A stretch of DNA of 38,242 nt from Tardiphaga sp. Its GTDB lineage: Bacteria; Pseudomonadota; Alphaproteobacteria; Rhizobiales; Xanthobacteraceae. Below, piece after piece: positions 16,430 through 24,233 of this stretch. The DNA is taken from the NCBI GenBank assembly GCA_030147505.1, contig JASBVG010000032.1:1-38242 (forward strand). Reading direction: 5' to 3'. The position numbers were made by a program, and so were the translations under genes. Under the pieces are notes generated by a model, which searched no databases, had not been told where the DNA came from, and saw nothing but the letters and a program-made list of their open reading frames with translations. The stretch's first letter is position 1. Each line of letters starts with the position of its first letter.

Positions 16430-16760
16430 AGTGTCGTGGATCTGTGGAACAGCCCCACGGTCGATCTCGACCGGCTGATCAAGGCCGCTGATCAGAATCT
16501 TGGAGGTTTTCAAGATGGCGCGGCTGATGGCCATGGGCAGTCGCTGCCCGCGCCGCCATCCCGATCGCCCGGCGCGCACCGGCCAGGACTGGCTCGACCG
16601 TGACGCCGCGATCGCAAAGGCGCTGAAGGACATGCGCCGCGGCGGCGTCGATATCGATCGCATTCCCGATGATGCGATGGCCCTGCTGGAAGAGGCACAT
16701 ACGCCGCCGGAGCGGGATCATCCGGCGTTCAGGCCGAGAGGACCGCGGCGGAGGAAGTAG
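16430..16760 (+). pseudogene. 5'-truncated, frameshifted 3' remnant of the HTH gene family
   Basis: From DLWNSPTVDLDRL to the stop at 16760 this stretch matches codons from about 131 to the end of the complete gene at 14505-15206. The 5' half is missing. The frame shifts near 16490-16515: LDRLIKAADQNLG is read in one frame and EVFKMARLMAMG in another. Downstream it remains open, with LDRDAAIAKALKDMRRGG, VDIDRIPDDAMALLEEAHTPPE and basic PRGPRRRK. A TTG-initiated frame from 16500 exists but is a leftover, not a new gene. It closes the RhuM cargo and precedes the arsenic cluster. Confidence 0.85.
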
Positions 16761-16806
16761 CGCGGGACACGGTGCCTGCTGGCACCCGCAGCAGATGGGT
16801 CGCGCA

Positions 16807-17328
16807 CTATCCGCAACAGGGCTCGCTTGCCTTCGGCCCACAGCAAGATGCACGCTGCTCCTCCAGCCAGCGATCGCGCGGCTTGCAACTGCTCGGGCGC
16901 GGCGACAGCGGCACACGTACAATGCTTCCATCGATGCTGATCTCATCGGCCTTGTAGAGCTGCATCGGCACCACGCCGTCGCTGACTTCGAATGTCAGCC
17001 GCGCTTCGGTCGGAAACGGCACGCTCTGCGCAACCTTGCCCATGATCGCGAGAAACTTTGCGACGGGCATATGCCCGCGATGGTCTTCGACGATGTCCCA
17101 AAGCTGAATGAATGTTTCCTGCCAGCTCTCAGGATTGGCGCCGCAATCGAGCGCATTGAAGGCCCCTGTCTTGACTTCGGTCACATGATAGCTGGGTTGC
17201 ACATCCCTGCCCTCATAGTGAAACACCAGCGACTTGTCTTCGTGACCCGCCAGGCCCTTGAAGAGTGAAGCCATCGACAATTCGTTTGTTGAATTTTGGG
17301 GCGAAACGGGGTTGGCAGCAGCCGTCAT
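16807..17328 (-). CDS. DUF6428-type protein of the arsenic cluster, Cys-rich C-terminus
   Basis: A 173-residue protein, divergent from arsR. The core (ASLFKGLAGHEDKSLVFHYE, then VQPSYHVTEVKTGAFNALDCG, ESWQETFIQLWD and MPVAKFLAIMGKV) fits a family I recall as DUF6428, frequently found beside ArsR-type regulators. The C-terminus carries SCKPRDRWLEEQRASCCGP and ends in PCCG. These cysteine pairs could bind As(III) or another soft metal. The ATG at 17328 has GAGG upstream at proper spacing; an ATG at 17343 is possible. It shares its upstream region and a probable ArsR operator with arsR, so it should be induced by arsenite. Function unknown. Confidence 0.78.
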   Translation of the reverse strand: MTAAANPVSPQNSTNELSMASLFKGLAGHEDKSLVFHYEGRDVQPSYHVTEVKTGAFNALDCGANPESWQETFIQLWDIVEDHRGHMPVAKFLAIMGKVAQSVPFPTEARLTFEVSDGVVPMQLYKADEISIDGSIVRVPLSPRPSSCKPRDRWLEEQRASCCGPKASEPCCG

Positions 17329-17347
17329 ATCGTCTATCCTCATTTTG

Positions 17348-17363
17348 ATATTTATCGAAATAT
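17348..17363. promoter_or_regulatory. Probable ArsR operator
   Basis: ATATTT-ATCG-AAATAT is a perfect inverted repeat with a four-base centre, in an AT-rich gap between the divergent DUF6428 and arsR genes. It lies 10 bases before the arsR ATG and 19 before the other start. ArsR-family repressors bind such AT-rich dyads, so arsenite would release both directions. Confidence 0.65.
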
Positions 17364-17373
17364 AGGATCGTCG

Positions 17374-17745
17374 ATGGACGAACGTCAAGCGACCCTCGCC
17401 TTCGGCGCGCTGTCGCAGGAAACGCGCCTGAACATCGTGCGGATGCTGGTGATCGCCGGACCGGTCGGCATGGCTGCCGGCGCGATTGCCGATAAAGCCG
17501 GCGTTGCGCCGTCGAACGTGTCCTTTCATCTGAAGGACCTCGAACATTCCGAAATGGTCAGCTCGCGCCGGGAGGCGAGATCGATCATCTATTCGGCCAA
17601 CTACGAGACCCTTTCCAGCCTGATCCAGTTTCTCATGAAGGACTGCTGCGCGGGCCATCCCGAGATTTGCACCCCCGCTCTGGCCGCGTCGTGCTGCCCG
17701 CCGGCCAAGGCGACCCGGCGCAAGAAGGCGCTGCAGACCTCATGA
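17374..17745 (+). CDS. arsR: ArsR-family arsenite-responsive repressor
   Basis: A 123-residue winged-helix repressor. The HTH reads GAIADKAGVAPSNVSFHLKDLEHSEMV, followed by the wing SRREARSIIYSANYETLSSLI. The C-terminus holds DCCAGHPEIC (Cys91, Cys92, Cys99) and a second pair Cys107-Cys108. Such C-terminal cysteines form the As(III) site in several alphaproteobacterial ArsR proteins, unlike the helix-3 CVC site of E. coli ArsR, which is absent here. The ATG at 17374 opens the family-like MDERQATLAFGALSQETRL. Its stop overlaps the acr3 start by ATGA, so arsR-acr3-arsC-MFS form one operon under autoregulation. Confidence 0.95.
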   Translation: MDERQATLAFGALSQETRLNIVRMLVIAGPVGMAAGAIADKAGVAPSNVSFHLKDLEHSEMVSSRREARSIIYSANYETLSSLIQFLMKDCCAGHPEICTPALAASCCPPAKATRRKKALQTS

Positions 17746-18791
17746 ACAGTTTCGAGCGCTATCTCTCCGTCTGGGTGGCCTTGTGCATTCTTGTCGGCAT
17801 TGCAGTCGGCCATGTGATGCCCGGCCCCGTTCGCGCGATTGCCGCCGCCGAAATTGCGCGTGTGAACATCCCCATCGCGATCCTGATCTGGCTGATGATC
17901 GTCCCGATGCTTCTCAAGATCGACTTCGGCGCGCTCGGGCAGGTGCGCGAACACTGGCGCGGCGTCGGCGTGACGGTGTTCATCAACTGGGCGGTCAAGC
18001 CGTTCTCCATGGCCCTGCTCGGTTCATTCTTCATCGGGCATCTGTTCGCCCCGTTGCTGCCGGCCGGCCAGATCTCGAGCTACATCGCCGGCCTGATCCT
18101 TCTCGCTGCCGCACCATGCACGGCGATGGTTTTCGTCTGGTCGAACCTGTGCGAGGGTGAGCCGCATTTCACGCTCTCGCAGGTCGCGCTCAACGACCTG
18201 ATCATGGTCTTTGCGTTCGCACCGCTGGTCGGATTGCTGCTGGGCGTCGCCGCCATCGCGGTGCCATGGGACACGTTGATGCTGTCCGTCGCGCTGTACA
18301 TCGTGGTACCTGTCGCCATCGCGCAGCTCTGGCGTCGCGCCCTTGTGGCAGGTGACGGAACAGCCCTCGGCAAGACCCTCGCGATTCTGCAGCCGCTCTC
18401 CCTCGCCGCGTTGCTGATGACGCTGGTTCTGCTGTTTGCCTTTCAGGGTGAACAGATTCTGGCGCAGCCGCTGGTCATCGTGCTGCTGGCCGTTCCCATC
18501 CTGATCCAGGTCTATTTCAATGCCGGGCTTGCTTACTGGCTGAGCCGCCGCTTCGGCGTCGCATGGTGTGTCGCCGCCCCCTCGGCGCTGATCGGCGCCA
18601 GCAATTTCTTCGAACTGGCCGTGGCCGCCGCGATCTCGATTTTCGGCATCAACTCAGGCGCCGCGCTGGCGACGGTGGTCGGCGTGCTGGTCGAGGTGCC
18701 CGTCATGCTCTCGGTGGTCCGGATCGTGACGGCCACCCGCGACTGGTACGAAGCCGGCCCGGCGCGGTCTGCCAATACGGAGCTCTCCTGA
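17742..18791 (+). CDS. acr3: ACR3-family arsenite efflux permease
   Basis: A 349-residue inner-membrane protein with about ten membrane helices, of the ACR3 (BASS) family that extrudes As(III) (often called arsB in annotations). Family residues are visible: Cys126 in the AAAPCTAMVFVWSNL segment and Glu291 in GASNFFELAVA, matching the Cys and Glu shown to be essential in Alkaliphilus Acr3. IDFGALGQVREHWRGVGVTV and FINWAVKPFSMALLG are also typical. The start overlaps the arsR stop by four bases and its own stop overlaps the arsC ATG by one, so the genes are translationally coupled. Confidence 0.95.
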   Translation: MNSFERYLSVWVALCILVGIAVGHVMPGPVRAIAAAEIARVNIPIAILIWLMIVPMLLKIDFGALGQVREHWRGVGVTVFINWAVKPFSMALLGSFFIGHLFAPLLPAGQISSYIAGLILLAAAPCTAMVFVWSNLCEGEPHFTLSQVALNDLIMVFAFAPLVGLLLGVAAIAVPWDTLMLSVALYIVVPVAIAQLWRRALVAGDGTALGKTLAILQPLSLAALLMTLVLLFAFQGEQILAQPLVIVLLAVPILIQVYFNAGLAYWLSRRFGVAWCVAAPSALIGASNFFELAVAAAISIFGINSGAALATVVGVLVEVPVMLSVVRIVTATRDWYEAGPARSANTELS

Positions 18792-19213
18792 TGCCTGTCA
18801 CCATCTATCACAATCCGGACTGCGGCACGTCGCGCAACACGCTGGCCATGATCCGGCAGAGCGGCGAAGACCCCACCGTCATCGCCTATCTGGACACGCC
18901 GCCATCGCGCGACACGTTGATCGACCTCATCGCCGCCATGAAGATCACGCCGCGAGAACTGCTGCGGGAGAAAGGCACGCCTTATGCGGCGCTCGGCCTG
19001 GACGACCCGACATTGCGCGACGATCAGCTGATCGACGCCATGCTGGCGCATCCGATCCTGATCAACCGTCCCATCGTCGTCACGGACAAGGGCGTCCGCC
19101 TGTGCCGCCCGTCGGAACGCGTGCTCGATCTCCTCGACAACCCCGTCGCGCGTTTCGAGAAAGCGGACGGCGACATCGTCACCCCGGCGGATGGATCGCG
19201 ACCATCTCCATGA
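18791..19213 (+). CDS. arsC: Arsenate reductase, glutaredoxin-dependent
   Basis: A 140-residue cytosolic enzyme that reduces arsenate to arsenite, the form exported by ACR3. The catalytic Cys11 lies in HNPDCGTSRNT. Arg59, Arg93 and Arg106 stand where the E. coli plasmid enzyme has Arg60, Arg94 and Arg107, which bind the oxyanion. Thus it is the ArsC/Spx-like glutaredoxin class, not the low-molecular-weight phosphatase class. Length is normal. It overlaps acr3 by one base and the MFS gene by four (ATGA). Confidence 0.96.
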   Translation: MPVTIYHNPDCGTSRNTLAMIRQSGEDPTVIAYLDTPPSRDTLIDLIAAMKITPRELLREKGTPYAALGLDDPTLRDDQLIDAMLAHPILINRPIVVTDKGVRLCRPSERVLDLLDNPVARFEKADGDIVTPADGSRPSP

Positions 19214-20418
19214 GCGGCCCGAACGCGCGACGCATCGTCTTCACACTGGGCAGCCTTCAGATTCTCGCATGGGGATCGTCCTTCTATCTGCTCGGCGTGC
19301 TTGCTCCCGCCATTGCGCGGGATACCGGCTGGTCCACGGCCACCGTGGTCGGCGGCATCTCGCTCGCTTTGCTCACCGCCGGCATCGTCTCGCCGCGCGT
19401 CGGCCATCTCATCCAGACGCATGGCGGCAGGCCCGTGCTCGCGGCGAGCTCCCTGCTGTTCGCGGCCGGGCTCGGCCTGCTCGCGACGGCCAGCCACCTG
19501 CCCGTCTATTTCGCCGCCTGGGCGATCATCGGTCTCGGCATGGCATCGGGCCTTTACGATCCCGCTTTCGCCACGCTGGGACGGCAGTTCGGCCACGACG
19601 CCCGGCAGATGATCACCACCGTCACGCTGTTCGGCGGCTTTGCCAGCACCGTATGCTGGCCGCTAACGGCGTGGCTGCTCGAACATCATGGCTGGCGGCT
19701 CACCTGCGCCACCTATGCCGGCCTCCACCTACTCATCGGCGGCCCCGCCTATGCCCTGCTGCTGCCGAAACGCCCGCCGGCCCCGACGGCCACCGCCGCC
19801 GGCGCCGCGACCGCGGCAAAGGCCGAACTCCCCCTCGCCGCGCAAAAAACCGCGCTGATGCTGCTCGGCCTCATCCTCACCATCGGTGCCGTCACCATGT
19901 CGCTGCTCTCGGCGCATCTGATGATCCTGCTGCAGCTGCGCGGCATCGATCTCGCCGCCGCTGTCGGCTTGGGCGCCCTGATCGGCCCATCCCAGGTCGC
20001 GGCCCGCGTGGTCGAGATGGCGTTCGGCCGCCGTTTCCATCCGCTCTGGACGATGCTGGCCGGCGTGGTGCTGGTCGCATCCGGGATCGCGCTGCTCGCC
20101 GCGGGCTTTCCCCTCATTGCCGTGGCGCTCATCGCCTATGGCGCGGGCAACGGCATCAGCTCGATCGTGCGCGGCGCGGTGCCACTGGTCCTGTTCGGGC
20201 CCGGCCGTTACGCCATCCTGATGGGACGGCTCGGACTTCCCATCCTGATCGGCATGGCGGCAGCCCCGACCGCCGGCGCGCTGCTGCTCGACATCGGCGG
20301 CCCGACTCTGGCCTTCTCCGTGCTTGCTGTGCTGTCGATCTCCAACGTCCTGATCGCCGGATATCTCATCTGGTTCTGCCTGAGGGCAGGGGGACACGCG
20401 GATCGCGCTGCAGCTTAA
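19210..20418 (+). CDS. MFS transporter of the arsenic operon
   Basis: A 402-residue protein with about twelve membrane segments of the major facilitator superfamily. Segments such as LQILAWGSSFYLLGVLAPAI, GGISLALLTAGIVSPRVGHL, GGRPVLAASSLLFAAGLGLL and AWAIIGLGMASGLYDPAFATLGR fit the first half. An Ala/Pro-rich loop (PPAPTATAAGAATAAKAELP) separates the halves. The start overlaps the arsC stop, which places it in the ars operon. MFS proteins of several kinds occur in ars operons, but without an adjacent GAPDH-like gene I do not call it ArsJ. Substrate unknown, possibly an arsenical. The gene stops exactly where a copy of the HTH gene tail begins. Confidence 0.88.
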   Translation: MSGPNARRIVFTLGSLQILAWGSSFYLLGVLAPAIARDTGWSTATVVGGISLALLTAGIVSPRVGHLIQTHGGRPVLAASSLLFAAGLGLLATASHLPVYFAAWAIIGLGMASGLYDPAFATLGRQFGHDARQMITTVTLFGGFASTVCWPLTAWLLEHHGWRLTCATYAGLHLLIGGPAYALLLPKRPPAPTATAAGAATAAKAELPLAAQKTALMLLGLILTIGAVTMSLLSAHLMILLQLRGIDLAAAVGLGALIGPSQVAARVVEMAFGRRFHPLWTMLAGVVLVASGIALLAAGFPLIAVALIAYGAGNGISSIVRGAVPLVLFGPGRYAILMGRLGLPILIGMAAAPTAGALLLDIGGPTLAFSVLAVLSISNVLIAGYLIWFCLRAGGHADRAAA

Positions 20419-20596
20419 CGGCCGGGACCGGCTCGACCGCGACGCCGCGATCGCGAAGGCGCTGAAGGATCTGTGCTGGGGCGGCGTCGATATCGACCGC
20501 ATTCCCGAGGAAGCGATGGCCCTGCTGGAAGACGCCCACACGCCGCCGGAGGATCATCCGGCGTTGAAGCCGAGGGGGCGGAGACGAAGAAGGTAG
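20419..20596 (+). pseudogene. Short 3' remnant of the HTH gene family
   Basis: Beginning within a few bases of the MFS stop codon, this stretch reads GRDRLDRDAAIAKALKDLC, then WGGVDIDRIPEEAMALLEDA, HTPPEDHP and a basic end GRRRRR before the TAG at 20594. It matches about the last 57 codons of the complete HTH gene at 14505-15206. It is closer to the remnant at 16430-16760 (shared LDRDAAIAKALKD and DHPA) than to the complete copy. No start codon or 5' part is present, so it is a relic that marks the far edge of the arsenic module. Confidence 0.85.
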
Positions 20597-20739
20597 GACC
20601 GGAAAGAAGTCACGGGCATAAACCGCGGGCGCAAAAAACGGCTAACGGTCGTCCTATTATCTATTGATGAGAGAAACTAATCGAAACCGGCAGAGGCAGG
20701 CCAATAAGCAGACCGCTTCGCTTAATCTTATGATCGCAC

Positions 20740-21309
20740 TTAGACAGGCTCAAAATAGGCGTTCCAAGGAAGATCGAAGTTCGCCACAAAATTGTATGCT
20801 GGCCTGGCGTATTTGCGTGCCATTGCTCGCATTACAAACTCAAGCGCCCGCTCAGATAGAACAAGACGCTCCTCACTAAATGCCACAACATCGTCAGCTT
20901 CAAAATGCCGCTTCGTATTCTGGATGTGAACTCGATTGCGGAGCTTCCGAAGCTCATGAAGCTCGTTGTAGAAATCCACATCCTGAGCTTCAAACAGATC
21001 ATGTTTTTGAGCACTAGCGATGTACTTCTCAAGCTCATCAGTCTTTTTGAGCCTAATATAGTTCATCACCGCATCGGAAATGTTCGCAACTCCCTCTCGA
21101 GTAAATGTCTTTATACGATTATGAAGATCAAATAGAACGGCCTCAATGATCGACACGTTCATTATTATGATGGGCTTACGCAGGTTGGCCCGCTGATTTT
21201 GCGTTGCCGCAGACCTCAGATCGTAGAGCGTCTTCAGTACACTCAAGTTAAAGACCATATTGTCCCCAAGCTTAAAGTCGCCAATAAAACTGCTATTGAT
21301 GACGACCAT
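20740..21309 (-). CDS. Small protein of unknown function, HEPN-like, in the methyltransferase/DGQHR operon
   Basis: A 189-residue, mostly helical protein. Its most telling segment is ELHELRKLRNRVHIQN (about residues 116-131), which resembles the helix of HEPN RNases that carries an R-x(4-6)-H motif; here Arg121-x6-His128 or Arg124-x3-His128 are candidates. The helix around residues 45-72 (PIIIMNVSIIEAVLFDLHNRI) also fits the HEPN pattern of a partner helix. The ATG at 21309 lies 19 bases after the DGQHR gene stop, with a G-rich site upstream; earlier in-frame starts overlap that gene. The gene is AT-rich like its two upstream partners. HEPN assignment is tentative. Confidence 0.7.
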   Translation of the reverse strand: MVVINSSFIGDFKLGDNMVFNLSVLKTLYDLRSAATQNQRANLRKPIIIMNVSIIEAVLFDLHNRIKTFTREGVANISDAVMNYIRLKKTDELEKYIASAQKHDLFEAQDVDFYNELHELRKLRNRVHIQNTKRHFEADDVVAFSEERLVLSERALEFVMRAMARKYARPAYNFVANFDLPWNAYFEPV

Positions 21310-21328
21310 CTCGCCCCCAAGCCTCAGA

Positions 21329-23059
21329 CTATTTACTGAAGAACTTATTGTAGAGGTCAGCACCAAGACTCCCATACTGACTCGATTTGTATTTTGAGAA
21401 TTCAAATTTTTGGACTTCCGACTTCGGGAGCCTTGATTGATACCAGTCAAATGTATTGAGCTTGTCGTTCTGCACGAGCAGGCGCAAGCACACAGCAAAA
21501 CCGTTTATGATCGTTGTTGTGAGCATCCGTCCTTTGACACGCTTATCGGCCGTCCACCGTTCTGACGGGATACCCGCCTTAACAGCGCCGACAAATGTAT
21601 TAATTTGCGTCGCACAAAACTTCACGTAGTCAGAAGCTAGTTTTTCAGTGGGGTTATCGGCTAACGCTTGCTTGTTTTTCTCGCCCCAAGCCGCAAACAG
21701 CGAATCTTCACCACCGAGCTTGACAAGCGGCTTCATTCCATAACTGACAATTGTAGTTGTCTTAATTTTCTTCTTGTCGAAGAAGTATCTTTCAAACTCG
21801 CCACCAAGCGGCCCTTGATCATTAAGAGCATTCACGATCTGCCGAGCCATCGAATCGTGCGAGAATGGTTGCAAGAGCACGCCAATCGCCTGTTTAAGAT
21901 CGGATCGCGCATTGGTCTGCGTTGCGTTGATCTCTAGAAACAGAGTCGCCTCGAATTTTGATTGGTCGGCCTTACTCATGTGACTCGGATAGATCACCCC
22001 GGTAACAAGAAGGTTTTGCTGGAGACGCAGCAGTGCAATCGCCTCCTCGTCCTTCCCTCCTTCATAATACGAAAACACTCGATGCTGGCCATCGATCAAC
22101 CCGATCGAATTGTATTCGAATGGGAGCTGAATGTTGCCGGGCTCGGTATCGGTAATCTTTGACGGATCAACCGTAGTCCCATTATCGCGAGTGAGCTGAG
22201 TACCACTCGGCAGAGTGACGATAATGTTATTGATGAAAACTCGCTTCTTGCCGAGAAGATACTTTCGGATCGCCTCTACTTTCGTGCGACTGATCATTCG
22301 CTGGTAGAGTCCACTTTCGTCTCCCCAGCCGTCTTTTCTCAATACATAACAACGCTGGAGCAGCGCCTCAGGGGCCACATAGAACGATACAACTTTATAG
22401 CCGGGAGGAAAATGAGATTGCCCCTCCGGCAAGATCGAGCCTTTGTATGACGCGCTCGACATCGCGGGTGGCGAAAGCGCCGCAACACCAATCTTATTTT
22501 GCTTAAGTCCAAGAAATGCAAAAAGCTCGTATCGAGAGGATTGTTTGACGCGATCCGTAATCGTCTTAAAATACTTGACGATATGGTAGTCCAAATAAAT
22601 CAGTCCCGGCACCTCAGCCTTGAGGTCAGTCGTTATTGGATACCTTGAGGAATAGACAATAACGACTTGGTAGTGGTGCGGCTGAAATTTCGGATCTTTC
22701 GCCGCCAGAAAATCCGGAAACTCTTTATCCATAAAGGCCAGAAAAGCTGGCACGTCCTCTCTGATTTTATCGTATAGAACTTTTTTCTTTTTCAGATGGC
22801 CCGACAATTCGCTCGATTGATGAATCGTGCATTCGGTAAGTACAATTACATTTTCCCGAATGAACACATCATCAAAATCGCTCGTCGTTCCTTTGTAGCT
22901 AAACTCCTTATCCGAAGCTGCAGGAATGCGCTGAAACTCACAAGTTGCGAAGATCGAACGCACCTCACGAAAATGAAGGTCTTTAAGTCGCTTCTGAGCT
23001 CGCTCAGCAGGAGACAGCTTGGCTTTGCTCTTCTTCTTTTTCTTTTTTGCCTTCACCAT
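21329..23059 (-). CDS. DGQHR domain-containing protein (DndB-related) with nuclease-like N-terminus
   Basis: A 576-residue protein. A Lys-rich start (MVKAKKKKKKSKAK) precedes a domain at about 30-130 with SDFDDVFIRENVIVLTECT followed by HLKKKKVLYDKI, resembling a PD-(D/E)xK-like core (Asp61/63/64, Glu76, Lys90-93), although Thr78 replaces the usual Lys of ExK. The second half has the family signature IGLIDGQHRVFSYYEG (Asp323-Arg327), FLEINATQTNARSDLKQ, and a helical C-terminus. DGQHR proteins are related to DndB of the phosphorothioate DNA-modification system and to proteins of DNA-modification islands. It starts 3 bases after a DNA methyltransferase gene, so a linked modification or restriction role is inferred. 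Low GC compared with the flanks. Confidence 0.85.
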   Translation of the reverse strand: MVKAKKKKKKSKAKLSPAERAQKRLKDLHFREVRSIFATCEFQRIPAASDKEFSYKGTTSDFDDVFIRENVIVLTECTIHQSSELSGHLKKKKVLYDKIREDVPAFLAFMDKEFPDFLAAKDPKFQPHHYQVVIVYSSRYPITTDLKAEVPGLIYLDYHIVKYFKTITDRVKQSSRYELFAFLGLKQNKIGVAALSPPAMSSASYKGSILPEGQSHFPPGYKVVSFYVAPEALLQRCYVLRKDGWGDESGLYQRMISRTKVEAIRKYLLGKKRVFINNIIVTLPSGTQLTRDNGTTVDPSKITDTEPGNIQLPFEYNSIGLIDGQHRVFSYYEGGKDEEAIALLRLQQNLLVTGVIYPSHMSKADQSKFEATLFLEINATQTNARSDLKQAIGVLLQPFSHDSMARQIVNALNDQGPLGGEFERYFFDKKKIKTTTIVSYGMKPLVKLGGEDSLFAAWGEKNKQALADNPTEKLASDYVKFCATQINTFVGAVKAGIPSERWTADKRVKGRMLTTTIINGFAVCLRLLVQNDKLNTFDWYQSRLPKSEVQKFEFSKYKSSQYGSLGADLYNKFFSK

Positions 23060-23062
23060 TGG

Positions 23063-24019
23063 CTACACCTCACGCACCATTCCCGACTTCCATTCGTCGG
23101 GCACGCGAGCGACCTTCTCAGTAAGTTTTGGAATATGAGTTTTGCGGCCACTGTCCCGCACTTTGAGCTTGCCTTGGGACAACTGACTTACTCGCTCACG
23201 TGCAATTTTTAAGAAGGTTGCATCCTTGTCGATGCCAACAGCACTTCGCCCATGTTTCATGGCTGCAATCGCTGTAGTTCCTGTTCCCATGAAGGGATCT
23301 AAGACGGTATCACCGGGGTTTGTGAACGCCAGAATACAGCGTTCCACCAGCTCAACAGGAAATTGGCACGGATGGATAGTCTTCTCAGGATGGTTTGCCT
23401 TGACGTTCGGAATATCCCAAACGGGATCATTTCGAAAATACTCTTCGGCAGAGAACTCCCAGTAGTCTGATGGATTCTTGCCCAACGGATTGCCGCTAAG
23501 CTTTCCGGAGTCCTTACCTTTTGCTTTTGAATGTCTCTTACCCGGATAAAGCTGAGGCACCCTAATAGGATCAAGATTGAAGCGGTGCTGAGCCGATTTC
23601 GTGAACCAGAGTATCGTTTCATACCTGCCAGATAGGCGCTTCTTCGAGTGCAAACCAAAATTGAACCGCCAAACTATGCGGTTTCGAAGCTGGAGACCTC
23701 GTCGCTTAAAACTTTCGTACGTGTAAATGTCTAACGGGAAGACTTCACCGTCTTTGATGAACGATCCCACTTGCCAGCAGATACTGCCATGCTCCGGCAA
23801 TACGTCTACCAGCGCACCGATCACAGCATCGAGCCAGAGTATGTACTGGTCGAATGTTAGATTGGCCGAACGCTCGTAGACTTTGCGAATGTTGTACGGC
23901 GGCGACGTTATGATGAGGTCATACTTTTTGCCCTTCGGAGCCTTCTCCAGAACTTGGAGAATATCACCGTGATAGAATACCGCGGTAGGCTTCGAATTCT
24001 TCTTCGCCGCTGATTTCAC
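23063..24019 (-). CDS. DNA methyltransferase, SPPY (beta-class, N4-cytosine or N6-adenine)
   Basis: A 318-residue site-specific DNA methyltransferase. The catalytic motif IV TSPPYN (about 38-43) precedes motif I DPFMGTGTT (about 241-249), so the order is that of the beta class. SPPY is more usual in N4-cytosine than N6-adenine enzymes. HPEKTIHPCQFPVELVERCI before motif I and GIDKDATFLKIARERV after it are also typical. The target-recognition region lies around 120-200. The start is GTG at 24019, since no suitable ATG exists and the peptide MKSAAKKNSKPTAVFYHGDIL leads straight into the first motif. It heads the operon with the DGQHR and HEPN-like genes. The sequence recognised cannot be predicted. 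Confidence 0.92.
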   Translation of the reverse strand: MKSAAKKNSKPTAVFYHGDILQVLEKAPKGKKYDLIITSPPYNIRKVYERSANLTFDQYILWLDAVIGALVDVLPEHGSICWQVGSFIKDGEVFPLDIYTYESFKRRGLQLRNRIVWRFNFGLHSKKRLSGRYETILWFTKSAQHRFNLDPIRVPQLYPGKRHSKAKGKDSGKLSGNPLGKNPSDYWEFSAEEYFRNDPVWDIPNVKANHPEKTIHPCQFPVELVERCILAFTNPGDTVLDPFMGTGTTAIAAMKHGRSAVGIDKDATFLKIARERVSQLSQGKLKVRDSGRKTHIPKLTEKVARVPDEWKSGMVREV

Positions 24020-24233
24020 TTTAACTGGCCCCGACTCAATGATGCGAGGCAGTATCGCAGTTTAGGCCGCACACCGCGAAAAAAGCACGGCAAGCAATCC
24101 ACCAAATCCACTTTGTCTTCCCCCAATCCCAATCGCCACAAAAAGTGGCGACTCCCCCCCGGGTGTCTAAAATCGGTCAAGAACATACGGGATTGACAAC
24201 CTTGACGCAACCAGAAGTCGCGAGGGAGTTGGC

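Noticed and set aside
16500..16760. A TTG-initiated frame of 86 codons that could be called a small gene
   Set aside because: It is the in-frame end of a truncated and frameshifted relative of the HTH gene at 14505-15206, without promoter or ribosome-binding site.
19210..20418. The MFS gene as ArsJ, the organoarsenical exporter
   Set aside because: ArsJ normally accompanies a glyceraldehyde-3-phosphate dehydrogenase gene in the ars operon. None is present here, so only the MFS family is stated.
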